A stretch of 64,000 bases of DNA, taken from assembly GCA_031262785.1 (NCBI GenBank), contig JAISHB010000127.1:1-64000 (forward strand), given 5' to 3'. The notes beneath the pieces were generated by a model. It was not told the DNA's origin, ran no database searches, and saw only the letters and a program-made list of their open reading frames with translations. This DNA comes from Prevotellaceae bacterium (GTDB lineage: Bacteria; Bacteroidota; Bacteroidia; Bacteroidales; Bacteroidaceae). This document shows positions 17,125 through 26,692 of this stretch, in pieces. The position numbers and the translations under genes are program-made. Every line of letters begins with the position of its first letter. The stretch's first letter is position 1.

Positions 17125-18272
17125 TCCGCACTCCGCTGGTGGTGATTGCCGACGACATCACCGGCGCCGCCGAGTTGGGAGGCATTGCCCTACGTTTGGG
17201 GAGGCATCCGCTCCTGCTGCTCTACCGCAACGAGACGCAGTTGCCCGCATCTGTCCACTCCGACGATGCCTCCTATGATACCTTCATCTTTGCCACCGAC
17301 ACCCGCCAGCAGAGCGAAGCGGCGGCGGTTGCCCAAACCTCCCGCTTAGGCTCCCTCTTGGCCGCTGCGGGTTACACGCATCTCTACAAGAAAACTGATT
17401 CGGTGCTGCGTGGTCACGTGGTGGCTGAGCTGAAGGCATTGATGCAGGCGCTCTCTGTGGAGCAGAGCGTGTTGCTGCCGCAAAACCCCTCGCTGGGGCG
17501 CATCATCCAAGAGGGGCGCTACTACATCCACGGCGTGCCGTTGGATGAAACCGCCTTTGCCCACGACCCCGAGTTTCCGGCCACCAGTGCCGATGCGGCC
17601 GCTTTGTTGGGATTGCACGCCGAGGATAACATCTTGCTGCCGGATGCTGATAGCGTGGCCGAGGTGAAGAGACAGTGTATCCGCTTGGCCCGTGCAGAGG
17701 GGGACGACCGCCGATGGTTGCCCGCCGGTGGCGCCGACTTCTTTGAGGCGTGGGTGCGGCAGCTCGATGGGGTGGCATCTCCTGTTCGCCCTGCACCGTC
17801 CACCCCGTTTCTGCCGCAAAGCAGTTTGCCGGAGGCGGAGGCCGCGGTACTATTGGTTTGCGGTAGCACCGCCCGTCATCCGCTGCCGCAAGGCTTCCTT
17901 CGCTGCAACATGCCCGAGAAACTGTTTGCTGGTCGCATCTCCTCCCGTGCGTGGATCGATTCACTCCTTATTTTATATAGGCAGGGCCGGCCATTGGCAC
18001 TCACCATCGACTATCCCCCGCAGCCGGGAAAGGCCGTTGCCGTGCACCTGCGCAGCGTGATGAGCGAAGTGGTGGCCGCGCTGCTTGCCCAAGGGCTTCC
18101 CCGCACCCTGCTGATAGAGGGGGGCGCCACCGCCTATGCTATCCTTGAGGCACTCCGGTGGGAGAGCTTCGAACTAACCCGCGAGCTTCGGCGCGGGGTG
18201 ATCGGGTTACGCCCGCTACAATGTCGGGAGACGGAGCTGATTATGAAACCGGGGAGTTATTTTTGGGTATAA
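17121..18272 (+). CDS. four-carbon acid sugar kinase family protein (DUF1537)
   Basis: A 383-residue kinase. The N-terminal sugar-binding domain shows VIADDITGAAELGG, YKKTDSVLRGHVVAELKAL and NPSLGRIIQEGRYYIHGVPL with DETAFAHDP; the C-terminal nucleotide domain has LLIEGGATAYAILEAL. Family members phosphorylate D-threonate, L-threonate or D-erythronate at O4. Two family positions differ: DSVLRGH where DSTLRGN is usual, and GGATA where GGDTA is usual, which may mean an altered substrate or weak activity. Last gene of the operon; 220 bp of AT-rich DNA follows. Confidence 0.87.
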   Translation: MIRTPLVVIADDITGAAELGGIALRLGRHPLLLLYRNETQLPASVHSDDASYDTFIFATDTRQQSEAAAVAQTSRLGSLLAAAGYTHLYKKTDSVLRGHVVAELKALMQALSVEQSVLLPQNPSLGRIIQEGRYYIHGVPLDETAFAHDPEFPATSADAAALLGLHAEDNILLPDADSVAEVKRQCIRLARAEGDDRRWLPAGGADFFEAWVRQLDGVASPVRPAPSTPFLPQSSLPEAEAAVLLVCGSTARHPLPQGFLRCNMPEKLFAGRISSRAWIDSLLILYRQGRPLALTIDYPPQPGKAVAVHLRSVMSEVVAALLAQGLPRTLLIEGGATAYAILEALRWESFELTRELRRGVIGLRPLQCRETELIMKPGSYFWV

Positions 18273-18373
18273 AAGAAGGTTCGTTACTTGTTTATGAATG
18301 GGTACAACTTGTAAAATAGTATCAAACTATATTTTTTAACATAGTAGTATTATTCTTTTTCACTGATAACTAA

Positions 18374-18381
18374 TACTTTTG
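18374..18381 (+). promoter_or_regulatory. -7 box of the fimbrillin operon
   Basis: TACTTTTG matches TAnnTTTG and lies about 110 bp before the ATG at 18493. The resulting leader is about 105 nt. I saw no inverted repeats flanking the box that would make it invertible. Confidence 0.6.
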
Positions 18382-18492
18382 CCGCCGTTAATGTGAAATA
18401 CCTAACGCCTACACCTCCTAGAGGACAATAACCTGAAGAAGACGGAGCTATGTATTTTGCACATATATATACGACAAATAAATTATAATAAA

Positions 18493-21114
18493 ATGAAAAA
18501 GAAGGATTATTTAATGTTTCTGTTGATGACGGCGTCCGCCGTCATGTCTTGTACAGAGCAAGAACCCTTTCCTAAAAATGAAGTTGATGAGACGGTTTTG
18601 GAATGCCAATTGGATGTTTCCGGAATCAACACTGTCTCAACTCGATCTGCTTCCTACGAGCAAGATTGTCAGGTGGCCTCGGTCACTGCTTTGGTCTTTG
18701 ACAGTGGTGACAAGTTCGCTTATGCCGCTTCTACTACATTAGACAGTAGTGGAAAAAAGCTAAAGGTAAAACTTCGTCAATCCACGTCTTCTACGGATAA
18801 CTACAGCGTGATGATTGTGGCTAATGCCACCGCCTCCCTGTCCGAAGGAGAGGCTAAAGCCGATGTTTGGTCGAAATTGATCTTTGCAAGCAACGGCAAG
18901 GTAGAGATCACCGCCAAAGGTATCCCTATGTGGGGAGAGGTAGACGGATTAAATGCAAAGCCGGGCGTGACCACCACCGTGAAATTGATGCGTGCGCTGG
19001 CGCGTATAGACATTGGAATGAATTTTTCCAATACCACTAACGGTCAAGAGGCTGTATCCGGCCTGACCGATGGCAAAGGAAATGCCTATACACTTTCGGA
19101 AATCTATCTCTATCGCACCCGTACAAGCGGTTGCATCGTTCCCAACAGCAGCAACCTCACCAACTTAGGAGTGCCCAAAGCGCCTACACTTCCCACCACT
19201 CCGGTGGCAGGCACCTATGGTGAGGCTATTTCCTATACTCCGGAAGGAAATATGTCGGTACGCGACATCTACCTTGCCGAAAACGCTGCCGACGGAGCTT
19301 CCAACAACCCAACCACCTTGGTTGTGGGTATTACCTATCAAGGCACGCTCTCGTATTACCGCGTAGACATCACCAAAGATCAGAAAACGGCACGTTTGCC
19401 CATTCTGCGTAACTTCCGTTACCTCTTTAATATCGTCAGTGTCATCGGCACCGGCTACGACACCAAAGAGAAAGCACTGGCTTCTACAGCCGGAAATCTG
19501 AAATGGACGCTTACCGTCGATGATTTGGAAAATACCGGCACCTATGTATCGGGCGACTACTACTTCGAGATGAATTACAGCGTATTGGTTCCGGGTAGTT
19601 TAGGTCAATCAACCATTCTTCCCTTTAAAACCAACATTCCCGACTTTGCCGAAAAGTATATGGCATTCAAAGAGGAAACGGCCAATGTGACCTTTAAGAT
19701 TACCAAGCAGACCACACCCGATGCCAACGGCGTGTACACCGGTGAGATCACCTTCACCTCCACTACGCCCAACAACGGAGATGCTCCCTTGCATTACACC
19801 CTGCAAGTAACCTTCCCACCACTCGACCTGTTTACAGTGGATGTTACCCAAGACATTGGACGTCTGCAATATGATATCACCAATGTGCAGGTAAACGGCA
19901 TCTACCTGCCCATTATGAATTTGGGTGGCACCACCACCAAGTATGAATTGATTGGTGGGGTACACACCATGACGGTTACATTGCGCTCCAAGATAGACTA
20001 TACCGGCAAGGCGTACACCATCACCACCAATAAAGTGAATGACTACTCCTTCTCTGCAGAGGGTAATCTGCCCGCACCGGATAGAACCGAGAGCGGGTAT
20101 TACTACTACACGGTTACCTTGCAAGGCGAAGGCACTCCGGCTGCCTCCGGCTTCAACTTCTTTATGCTCACCACCGACGGTATGACCATTGCAGATGTAA
20201 ATACGCCCTCGACCTACAAAGATGTACGAGTGTTGGTAGGCTATAATACCAAGCGGATATTGACCTACTCCTATTATCAAGGCACGTATGGATACAGTGC
20301 CGAAAGCGGTGCTCCCAATGTCTTCCTGACCAAAGGAGGCAACTTTGGATTGAATAACTGTGTGGTGCCGATACAAGATCTTCCCCGTACGGCCATACCA
20401 ACCTCTTACGTATATGACTATGCACTGCCCGCCACCTTCTACAACGGATTGGCGGCAACCCCCAAACCCGACATTGTGATTCTGGGTTTCGAATTTAATT
20501 TCGATAGTGGGGGAGGAACCACACTGGCCAATTTCATCAAGAATGGAGGTGTGGTGATTCTGTTCTGCAATAACAACCATGCAACCAGCAATATCACCAA
20601 CTTTGTTCAAAAAGTAACAGGAGGCACGTTGGGATACACGCAGGCACAGGCCTATTACGGCATCGGTGGTACGTATAACTTCCCCGCCAAGAACGGAAGC
20701 TATGCCACGCAAGCTCCCGCAGCCAACGACCCTGTGCTGAGTGGTCCTTTCGGCAGTTTGTGGGGAAAAGCATGGGGACAAGATTGGGATGATTCTGCCG
20801 GGGTAACCGGACTGGGCAGCAGTGCTATTGTCTACTCTCGTAAGGGTAGCGACTACACGGCCGGCAATTATGCCTCCATGTTCCGCCAAGGAGGATTGTT
20901 CTTTGTGGGTGACGGAGGCTTCATCGCGCAGTATTACCATCAGGACGGCGGTGCCACACAACCCTTTGCCATTGACAATAACGGGAAAGCCATACCCAAG
21001 ACCGACTACGAACCGGATGTCTACAACTCGGCCGCCTTCGGCAACATCTTATATTGGGCAATTGATTATCTGGAGTTCCGCAACCAAACCGGCTACTCCG
21101 CATGGGGCAAATAA
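18493..21114 (+). CDS. fimbrillin-family lipoprotein with C-terminal GATase-like domain (first paralogue)
   Basis: An 873-residue surface lipoprotein from the ATG at 18493 (MKKKDYLMFLLMTASAVMSC, lipobox cysteine). The N-terminal half resembles FimA/Mfa-type fimbrillins: VASVTALVFDSGDKFAYA, NYSVMIVANATASL, IPMWGEVDGL, LMRALARIDIGMNF and LPILRNFRYLFNI. TVSTRS near residue 45 is a plausible site for the trypsin-like maturation cleavage known in type V pili. The C-terminal ~350 residues form a separate domain with PDIVILGFEF, FIKNGGVVILFCNNN and QGGLFFVGDGGFI, resembling a class I glutamine amidotransferase or ThuA-like Rossmann fold. No major anchor (FimB) gene is adjacent. Likely role: fimbrial tip or surface adhesin. 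Confidence 0.8.
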   Translation: MKKKDYLMFLLMTASAVMSCTEQEPFPKNEVDETVLECQLDVSGINTVSTRSASYEQDCQVASVTALVFDSGDKFAYAASTTLDSSGKKLKVKLRQSTSSTDNYSVMIVANATASLSEGEAKADVWSKLIFASNGKVEITAKGIPMWGEVDGLNAKPGVTTTVKLMRALARIDIGMNFSNTTNGQEAVSGLTDGKGNAYTLSEIYLYRTRTSGCIVPNSSNLTNLGVPKAPTLPTTPVAGTYGEAISYTPEGNMSVRDIYLAENAADGASNNPTTLVVGITYQGTLSYYRVDITKDQKTARLPILRNFRYLFNIVSVIGTGYDTKEKALASTAGNLKWTLTVDDLENTGTYVSGDYYFEMNYSVLVPGSLGQSTILPFKTNIPDFAEKYMAFKEETANVTFKITKQTTPDANGVYTGEITFTSTTPNNGDAPLHYTLQVTFPPLDLFTVDVTQDIGRLQYDITNVQVNGIYLPIMNLGGTTTKYELIGGVHTMTVTLRSKIDYTGKAYTITTNKVNDYSFSAEGNLPAPDRTESGYYYYTVTLQGEGTPAASGFNFFMLTTDGMTIADVNTPSTYKDVRVLVGYNTKRILTYSYYQGTYGYSAESGAPNVFLTKGGNFGLNNCVVPIQDLPRTAIPTSYVYDYALPATFYNGLAATPKPDIVILGFEFNFDSGGGTTLANFIKNGGVVILFCNNNHATSNITNFVQKVTGGTLGYTQAQAYYGIGGTYNFPAKNGSYATQAPAANDPVLSGPFGSLWGKAWGQDWDDSAGVTGLGSSAIVYSRKGSDYTAGNYASMFRQGGLFFVGDGGFIAQYYHQDGGATQPFAIDNNGKAIPKTDYEPDVYNSAAFGNILYWAIDYLEFRNQTGYSAWGK

Positions 21115-21134
21115 TAATTTAAGGAGGAATAACA

Positions 21135-23855
21135 ATGAAACATGTAATGTGGAGCCTCGCACTGGCAGTGTGGATGCTCCTTTCAATCTCCTGCAGCGAC
21201 AACATAGAACCTGCAGGCACACTTTCCAACGGAAAAGTGAGCGTTACCCTCACACTGGCTGTAGGGAACACCACACCACTCAGTAGCCGTAGCATGACGG
21301 TCGACGAAGAGAAGAAGATAGACAACCTGTCTATACTGGTCTTCCGCAAAGAAGCAGGTACCGACGACAGCACCGGTACACTCTACTATCAGGCTGCCGT
21401 AACCCCCGTCGAAGGGACCTCGTCCTACACCGTGGGGCTATATGCTACGACGAAAGACGAAGAGTATAGTGTGATGGTCATAGCCAATGCAGGAAACGCC
21501 ATTGGATACAACTATATCGGGCAAACGAAGCAAGCCATTGTAGCACAGCTTACCACGAACTGCACCACCGCATGGCCTGCCCGTCAAAACAGCAGCACGG
21601 CGTTCAAGCCGATTCCCATGTGGGGTGAAACGGCCTACGGCAAGATAACCACCAATTCGCTGCCGGGTGGCAACACCATCCAGTTGTTACGATCGCTGGC
21701 ACGTTTCGATGTGGGACTGAACTATGCAAGCACGGACGGGTCGGAAGGCTTTAAAGGCATTACGGGCTATACCTTGAAGAAGGTGATCCTGTTCCGCACC
21801 CGCAGTGCCAGTCTCATTGTACCCGCTTCCGTGGTCACCGGCAGTGCGGGTCATTTGAGCGTAAATACCCCTTCACTGCCGGCATCGGCCACCATTATCA
21901 ATGCGGGTGCAGTGGGCAGCAGCGGAGGCGGATTCAGCTATGATGTGTCCGGTGGAGAGTCGGTACGTGAGATTTATCTGCCCGAGAACGACGCTACCAC
22001 ACCCACGGTAGCGGTCGTGGGCATTGAAGATGCCGGCGGAAAGCTGGGCTACTATCGCTTGGAGAATGTAGATACTTCGGGCAAAGCCCGTCCCATATTG
22101 CGTAACCATCGCTATATCTTCAATGTAACAGGTGTCACCGGCAGCGGGCAAGATACTCCTGAAGATGCCCTGAATGCCGTCTACGCAAACATCAACTATA
22201 CGGTAGTTGAATATGAGATCAATGAATCCAACCTGTGGATGTCGGGCAAATACTATCTAAAGGTATCGCAACGCGAGGTAGACCTCTCGCCGCTCATCAA
22301 TGAAGGCATCTCCTTCACCTATGAAACCAACCTGCCCACCCACGAAGTGAAGTGGGCCTGGAAAGATGCGGAAACCGAAGACCCCTTTACCCGTCAGCAC
22401 ATCACCTTTGCCGACGAGGGCAGAACAACCAATGCGGCGGGCATCACCACAGGTACCATCACCTTGTCGGCACCGGCCAACAACACCAAGAGCGACCGCA
22501 CCAACGAATTGCAGTTTACGGGAGGCGCCGTCACCGGCGTGGTCACCGTGTACCAACCGCGCATTCCCATGGAGTTTAGCATTCTCAAAGGTTCCATCAA
22601 GGTAAACGGCAACTACATGGTGGGCGCTACGCCCGATCCGTCGACCAACTACATCGAACTAACCTTGAACCACATCGCCCCCAATGCCTTAGGAGCGGAA
22701 TGGATTGTACAGACCGATACCCAAAACGGGTTGCACTTTAGCGGCAGCGGGATATTCACCTCCTCGCCCACGCAAACCATCCGCATCTATGCCGATACCA
22801 CCACCCCCATGACGCCGGGCGGACTGGCGATACTCACCATTAGCACGAACAGTACCCTCACCACCCCTGCGGATGCCCAGTCTGTATTGACACCTACCGT
22901 AGAGATTGTCATCGGCTTCTCCACCAAGCACATCCTGAGTACGGCCGGATGGAACTCCGACGGCATCTTCTATGGAGCGGCTACCGATTCGGAGTTTTCA
23001 TCGTGGTGGCTGCTGTTTGGCGGAACGGGCCGAACCGGCAGCAATAACGTGGGCAATACCGCGACGGATGATCCGCTGCAGAACACCAATCCCAATTTCT
23101 CTCTGAAAGGGAGAATGCCGGTGTATAACATGACGCTGTGGTATACCGAAGATGTGGAGTACGGCATCACCACCAATTCCACGCTCTACAAAAAGATTAC
23201 GGCCACCCCGCCGCCCGACATCATCTTTATCGGATGGAGCAACTATGTGGAGGTCAATACCTCTTCGTCCACCAGTGTGTATAATGCCCTGATGGATTAC
23301 GTCAACCGCGGAGGCGTGCTCATCTATTGCATGGAAGAGGCCAACACCAGTTCTGCTGCCAAAGCATTGGCCAATCTGTTTGACGGCACCATCACCATAC
23401 AAGCACCCGGCTCTACGGTGGTGGATGGCAACACCAATACCATGGTTCCCCTGTCGGCCCATCCCGACGACCCCATCTTGAGCGGAACCATTGGCGGGCA
23501 GCACTATTTCGATGCGGTGGGCGGACTCAAGTGGGTGCACAACAACAGCACCTACCTGTCTGCCGCCATCACACCCGGACACGAGAACGATGTGGTGGCC
23601 TATTCCTATCTGGCAGACGACGGAAGCCATATCTCGATGCTGCGTTCCACCAAGAAGAACATCCTTTGGTGTGCCGACGGCGGTTTGCTCTATCAAGTGC
23701 GGGTGAGCAGCGGCACCTACGAGCCTCGTACCTACCGTAACGGCAACAACGGCGCCATTTTCCGCAACATCATGGGATGGGCAATCTACCAAGCCGAGTT
23801 TCACGGCATCAATAGCGGCGGGTTAAACCCGGGCGGAGCCGATCGCAACGAATAA
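21135..23855 (+). CDS. fimbrillin-family lipoprotein with C-terminal GATase-like domain (second paralogue)
   Basis: A 906-residue paralogue of the preceding gene, 20 bp downstream with a clear AAGGAGG ribosome-binding site. The signal peptide ends LLSISC and is followed by LSSRS, again a possible Arg cleavage site. Conserved blocks match the first copy in order: IDNLSILVFRKE, EYSVMVIANAGNA, IPMWGETAYG, LLRSLARFDVGLNY, VREIYLPEND, PILRNHRYIFNVTGV, then PPDIIFIGWSNY, YVNRGGVLIYCMEE, DDPILSGTIGG and ILWCADGGLLYQ. The paired genes look like a duplication and probably form components of the same fimbria. A 20-bp-stem terminator follows. Confidence 0.8.
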   Translation: MKHVMWSLALAVWMLLSISCSDNIEPAGTLSNGKVSVTLTLAVGNTTPLSSRSMTVDEEKKIDNLSILVFRKEAGTDDSTGTLYYQAAVTPVEGTSSYTVGLYATTKDEEYSVMVIANAGNAIGYNYIGQTKQAIVAQLTTNCTTAWPARQNSSTAFKPIPMWGETAYGKITTNSLPGGNTIQLLRSLARFDVGLNYASTDGSEGFKGITGYTLKKVILFRTRSASLIVPASVVTGSAGHLSVNTPSLPASATIINAGAVGSSGGGFSYDVSGGESVREIYLPENDATTPTVAVVGIEDAGGKLGYYRLENVDTSGKARPILRNHRYIFNVTGVTGSGQDTPEDALNAVYANINYTVVEYEINESNLWMSGKYYLKVSQREVDLSPLINEGISFTYETNLPTHEVKWAWKDAETEDPFTRQHITFADEGRTTNAAGITTGTITLSAPANNTKSDRTNELQFTGGAVTGVVTVYQPRIPMEFSILKGSIKVNGNYMVGATPDPSTNYIELTLNHIAPNALGAEWIVQTDTQNGLHFSGSGIFTSSPTQTIRIYADTTTPMTPGGLAILTISTNSTLTTPADAQSVLTPTVEIVIGFSTKHILSTAGWNSDGIFYGAATDSEFSSWWLLFGGTGRTGSNNVGNTATDDPLQNTNPNFSLKGRMPVYNMTLWYTEDVEYGITTNSTLYKKITATPPPDIIFIGWSNYVEVNTSSSTSVYNALMDYVNRGGVLIYCMEEANTSSAAKALANLFDGTITIQAPGSTVVDGNTNTMVPLSAHPDDPILSGTIGGQHYFDAVGGLKWVHNNSTYLSAAITPGHENDVVAYSYLADDGSHISMLRSTKKNILWCADGGLLYQVRVSSGTYEPRTYRNGNNGAIFRNIMGWAIYQAEFHGINSGGLNPGGADRNE

Positions 23856-23872
23856 TCAGGCAAGAATCTTTC

Positions 23873-23921
23873 AAAACAGGCTGAGGAGGTGTAAAGCTCA
23901 ACACCTCCTCAGCCTGTTTTT
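23873..23921. terminator. strong bidirectional terminator after the fimbrillin genes
   Basis: Arms at 23873-23892 and 23901-23920 (AAAACAGGCTGAGGAGGTGT and its exact complement) make a perfect 20-bp stem with an 8-nt loop. The A4 and T5 ends let it work on either strand. Confidence 0.92.
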
Positions 23922-23930
23922 GGTTAGCGC

Positions 23931-24014
23931 CAAGCTTGCCCCAAGCAGGGCAAGGCTGTCCCAAGGTAAAAACAAGCTTGCCCTAAGCAGGGCAAGGCTG
24001 TTTCAAGGTAAAAA
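23931..24014. repeat. array B: two 42-bp units that form tandem terminators for tyrS
   Basis: CAAGCTTGCCC recurs at 23931 and 23973, a step of 42 bp, and a third copy begins as CAAAG at 24015. Each unit holds CTTGCCC / GGGCAAG arms. Read on the minus strand, where tyrS ends at 24026, each stem is followed by CTTGTTTTT or CTTGGCGC, so at least one unit is a good intrinsic terminator. The two units differ at about four bases. Confidence 0.85.
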
Positions 24015-24025
24015 CAAAGTATGGA

Positions 24026-25318
24026 TTAGTTTACCCGCACCAAGTAGTAGTTCTTCTTGCCCCGCTGCACCAGCAAATAGCGGTCGTTGAGCAAATCGTC
24101 GGGGGTGATGAGGCGGTCGGGAGCCTCGAGCTTCTCTTTGTTGAGTGAAACGCCGCCCCCTTGCACCAATTTGCGCATCTCGCCCTTGGAGGCAAAGACG
24201 GGCGCCTGCTCGGTCAAGAGGTCGATGGCTTTGATGCCTGCGGCGAGTACCTCACGCGATACTTCGTATTGCGGAACCCCCTCGAAGACCGAGAGCAGGG
24301 TGGCTTCATCGAGCTTCTTGAGCATCTCCGAGGTGCCGCTGCCAAACAGGATGCCGGAGGCCTCGACGGCCAAGTGGTATTCCTCCTGGGAGTGTACCAT
24401 GATGGTGACCTCTTTGGCCAGCCGCTTCTGCAGCACGCGCAGGTGCGGGGCGGCCTCGTGCTCGGTGAGGAGGGCGTCGATCTCCTCTTTGCTTAGCGAG
24501 GTAAATATCTTGATGTAGCGGGCGGCATCGGCGTCGCTCACGTTAAGCCAGAACTGATAGAACTTGTAGGGCGAGGTGTAGCGGGCGTCGAGCCATACGT
24601 TGCCGCTTTCGGTCTTGCCAAACTTGCCGCCGTCGGCCTTGGTGATGAGCGGACAGGTGAGGGCGTAGGCTTCGCCTCCGCCGGTGCGGCGAATCAGTTC
24701 GGTGCCGGTGGTGATGTTGCCCCACTGGTCGGAGCCGCCCATCTGCAGCTTGCACCCTTTGGTTTGGTTGAGGTACTGGAAGTCGTAGGCTTGCAGCAGC
24801 TGGTAGGTAAACTCAGTGAACGAGAGGCCGTCGCGTGCCTCGCCGTTGAGACGCTTCTTGACCGAGTCTTTGGCCATCATGTAGTTGACGGTGATGTGCT
24901 TGCCAACTTGGCGAACGAAGTCCAGGAAGGTGAACTCTTTCATCCAGTCGTAGTTGTTGACCAGCTCGGCACGGTTGGGAGCGTCCGATTCAAAGTCGAG
25001 AAACTTGGCCAGTTGCTGCTTGATGCAGGCTTGGTTGTGGCGCAGGGTCTCTTCGTCGAGTAGGTTGCGTTCGGCCGATTTACCCGAAGGGTCGCCAATC
25101 ATGCCGGTGGCGCCGCCTACGAGCGCCAGCGGTTTGTGACCGCAACGTTGCAGGTGACGGAGCATCATCACGCCGCAAAGGTGTCCGATGTGCAACGAGT
25201 CGGCGGTGGGATCGATGCCCAAATAGGCGGTTACCTGCTCTTTGGCCAGTAGTTCTTCGGTGCCGGGCATCATATCGTGGAGCATGCCACGCCATCTTAG
25301 TTCTTCTACGAAGTTCAT
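24026..25318 (-). CDS. tyrS: tyrosyl-tRNA synthetase
   Basis: Charges tRNA-Tyr. The 430 residues include the class I HIGH motif in [17 protein letters not shown], the tyrosine-binding [20 protein letters not shown], and the KMSKS-equivalent KFGKTESG. An S4 RNA-binding domain ends the protein ([17 protein letters not shown]). It has its own -7 box (CAAAAGTA at 25366-25373, minus strand) and array B behind it as terminators. Confidence 0.97.
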   Translation of the reverse strand: MNFVEELRWRGMLHDMMPGTEELLAKEQVTAYLGIDPTADSLHIGHLCGVMMLRHLQRCGHKPLALVGGATGMIGDPSGKSAERNLLDEETLRHNQACIKQQLAKFLDFESDAPNRAELVNNYDWMKEFTFLDFVRQVGKHITVNYMMAKDSVKKRLNGEARDGLSFTEFTYQLLQAYDFQYLNQTKGCKLQMGGSDQWGNITTGTELIRRTGGGEAYALTCPLITKADGGKFGKTESGNVWLDARYTSPYKFYQFWLNVSDADAARYIKIFTSLSKEEIDALLTEHEAAPHLRVLQKRLAKEVTIMVHSQEEYHLAVEASGILFGSGTSEMLKKLDEATLLSVFEGVPQYEVSREVLAAGIKAIDLLTEQAPVFASKGEMRKLVQGGGVSLNKEKLEAPDRLITPDDLLNDRYLLVQRGKKNYYLVRVN

Positions 25319-25365
25319 GGATTTATCGGTGATTAGTGAATAAATGCTTTTTTGATTAGGAAGCG

Positions 25366-25373
25366 CAAAAGTA
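25366..25373 (-). promoter_or_regulatory. -7 box of tyrS
   Basis: CAAAAGTA on the plus strand is TACTTTTG on the minus strand, about 50 bp from the tyrS ATG and between tyrS and the tatD-like gene. Confidence 0.6.
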
Positions 25374-25387
25374 CGACAATTCCTTAT

Positions 25388-26041
25388 TTATTGGTACACC
25401 CCTCCGAGGAAAAGACGGAGCACGTTGGCGGTGACACGCTCGCGTAACCGCTCGGGAGGGGTGGCGCGCACCGCTGCCGCCCGCTCATACAGCGCAGGCA
25501 GGGGCACGCTGCTCTCGTCGGTTTCCAGAAAGAGGCGGTCGTCGGGTACGAGGCTAAGCGCCTCTTCATGGTAGTGTTCTCCAAAGGAGAGGTAGCAGCC
25601 GGCGCGCAAAAGCTGTTCGGCCTGTTGGGGTTTGCCGCGGAAGCCGTGGAGAATCCAAGGGGAGGCAGTGGGGTGTAGCTGCTTTCGCACGGCCAGCAAC
25701 TCGTCGGTGGCGCGTACCAAGTGGATGATGAGCGGCTTGTGCAGCGCTTCGGCCAGCATAGCCTGACGGGTGAAGAGGTCGATTTGGGCGCTCATCGGAG
25801 CCTCGGCCAACTTGTCGAGACCCGCTTCACCCAGCGCCAGCACTTGCCGATGAGTCAGCTGGCGGTGTAACGTGCGCAGCATCGCCTCTTCGTCCGGCTT
25901 CGCCGGCAGGTAGCGGGGATGAATGCCCACCGAATAGAGGTGCCCCGCCTCGGGGACAAAGGTCTCGGGCGTGCAGCTCACGATGGCGGTGCCGGGGCGT
26001 TCGGGCAGGCGATGGGTGTGTATGTCAAGGGGAACAATCAT
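25388..26041 (-). CDS. TatD-family metal-dependent hydrolase (short form)
   Basis: A 217-residue member of the TatD/YcfH DNase family, shorter than the usual 255-265. It has DIHTHRLP (metal-binding HxH), SVGIHPRYL, ALGEAGLDKL (metal glutamate), PLIIHLVRA, WILHGFRGKPQQAEQLL and LFLETDESSVPLPALYERA. The truncated length reflects missing loops in the middle rather than a broken end. It is the last gene of the LOG-DUF4271-hemD-rnpA-yidD-tatD operon, a gene order common in Bacteroidales. Confidence 0.85.
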   Translation of the reverse strand: MIVPLDIHTHRLPERPGTAIVSCTPETFVPEAGHLYSVGIHPRYLPAKPDEEAMLRTLHRQLTHRQVLALGEAGLDKLAEAPMSAQIDLFTRQAMLAEALHKPLIIHLVRATDELLAVRKQLHPTASPWILHGFRGKPQQAEQLLRAGCYLSFGEHYHEEALSLVPDDRLFLETDESSVPLPALYERAAAVRATPPERLRERVTANVLRLFLGGVYQ

Positions 26042-26071
26042 GGGCGATGTGTGGGATGCGTGTATGAGGGA

Positions 26072-26293
26072 TTAAGGCACCGGATCGTAGCCCGAACCTC
26101 CCCACGGATGGCAGCGCAAGATGCGGCGGATGGCCAGGTAAAGCCCCTTGAGGGGGCCGTGCTTTTGAATGGCCTCGATGGCATATTGCGAGCAGGTAGG
26201 CACGAACCGGCAAGAGGGAGGGGTGAACGGCGAGATGCACCGCCGGTAGAAATAGACGGGAAGTAGTAGCAGGAAAGAGAACAACCGTTTCAC
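26072..26293 (-). CDS. yidD: membrane protein insertion efficiency factor YidD
   Basis: A 73-residue membrane-associated protein that assists YidC. Family signatures are [31 protein letters not shown], and [12 protein letters not shown], with the conserved cysteines. It overlaps the rnpA stop by 4 bp, the usual rnpA-yidD arrangement. Confidence 0.95.
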   Translation of the reverse strand: MKRLFSFLLLLPVYFYRRCISPFTPPSCRFVPTCSQYAIEAIQKHGPLKGLYLAIRRILRCHPWGGSGYDPVP

Positions 26294-26679
26294 GAGGTTT
26301 CGCGGTTAATCTGTTCGGCAATGCGCGCCAAGGCGGTCTGCACACAGGCTTCGAGCTGCGCCGTGTCGGCCGGTCGGTCGGAGAGGTAGATGAAGGCGAT
26401 GGCCAGCCGGATTCCTTTGGCTTCGAGGGTTGGCAGCAGCAACTGCTGCTGCTTGCGGTAGGCTTCGCGCAGTTGCCGCTTCACCCGATTGCGCCGGACG
26501 GCTTGCTTGAAGCGTCGCTTCGAGACGCTCAGCAGCACGGCGGCCGGTGCCTCCAAATCAGGGGCCGGCAGGTAGATGACACGTAAGGGGAAGATGGCAA
26601 ACGAGCGTGAACCGCCCGCAAACATCTGTTCGATGATTTTTTGCTTGTTTAGCCGCTGGGATTTGCACAGGGTATTCAC
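26290..26679 (-). CDS. rnpA: ribonuclease P protein component
   Basis: A 129-residue basic protein that binds the RNase P RNA in tRNA 5' maturation. It begins [20 protein letters not shown] and carries [21 protein letters not shown], the RNR signature. Overlap with yidD and a 13-bp gap from hemD show cotranscription. Confidence 0.95.
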   Translation of the reverse strand: MNTLCKSQRLNKQKIIEQMFAGGSRSFAIFPLRVIYLPAPDLEAPAAVLLSVSKRRFKQAVRRNRVKRQLREAYRKQQQLLLPTLEAKGIRLAIAFIYLSDRPADTAQLEACVQTALARIAEQINRETS

Positions 26680-26692
26680 ACCTGCGGAAGGA

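Noticed and set aside
18273-18492. Invertible promoter of the fimbrial operon
   Set aside because: I looked for inverted repeats flanking the -7 box and found none of useful length; the nearest invertase-type gene is xerD at 7 kb, which is the housekeeping recombinase.
19609-20961. 450-residue minus-strand ORF inside the first fimbrillin gene
   Set aside because: Shadow of the real gene; no recognisable motif, promoter or start context.
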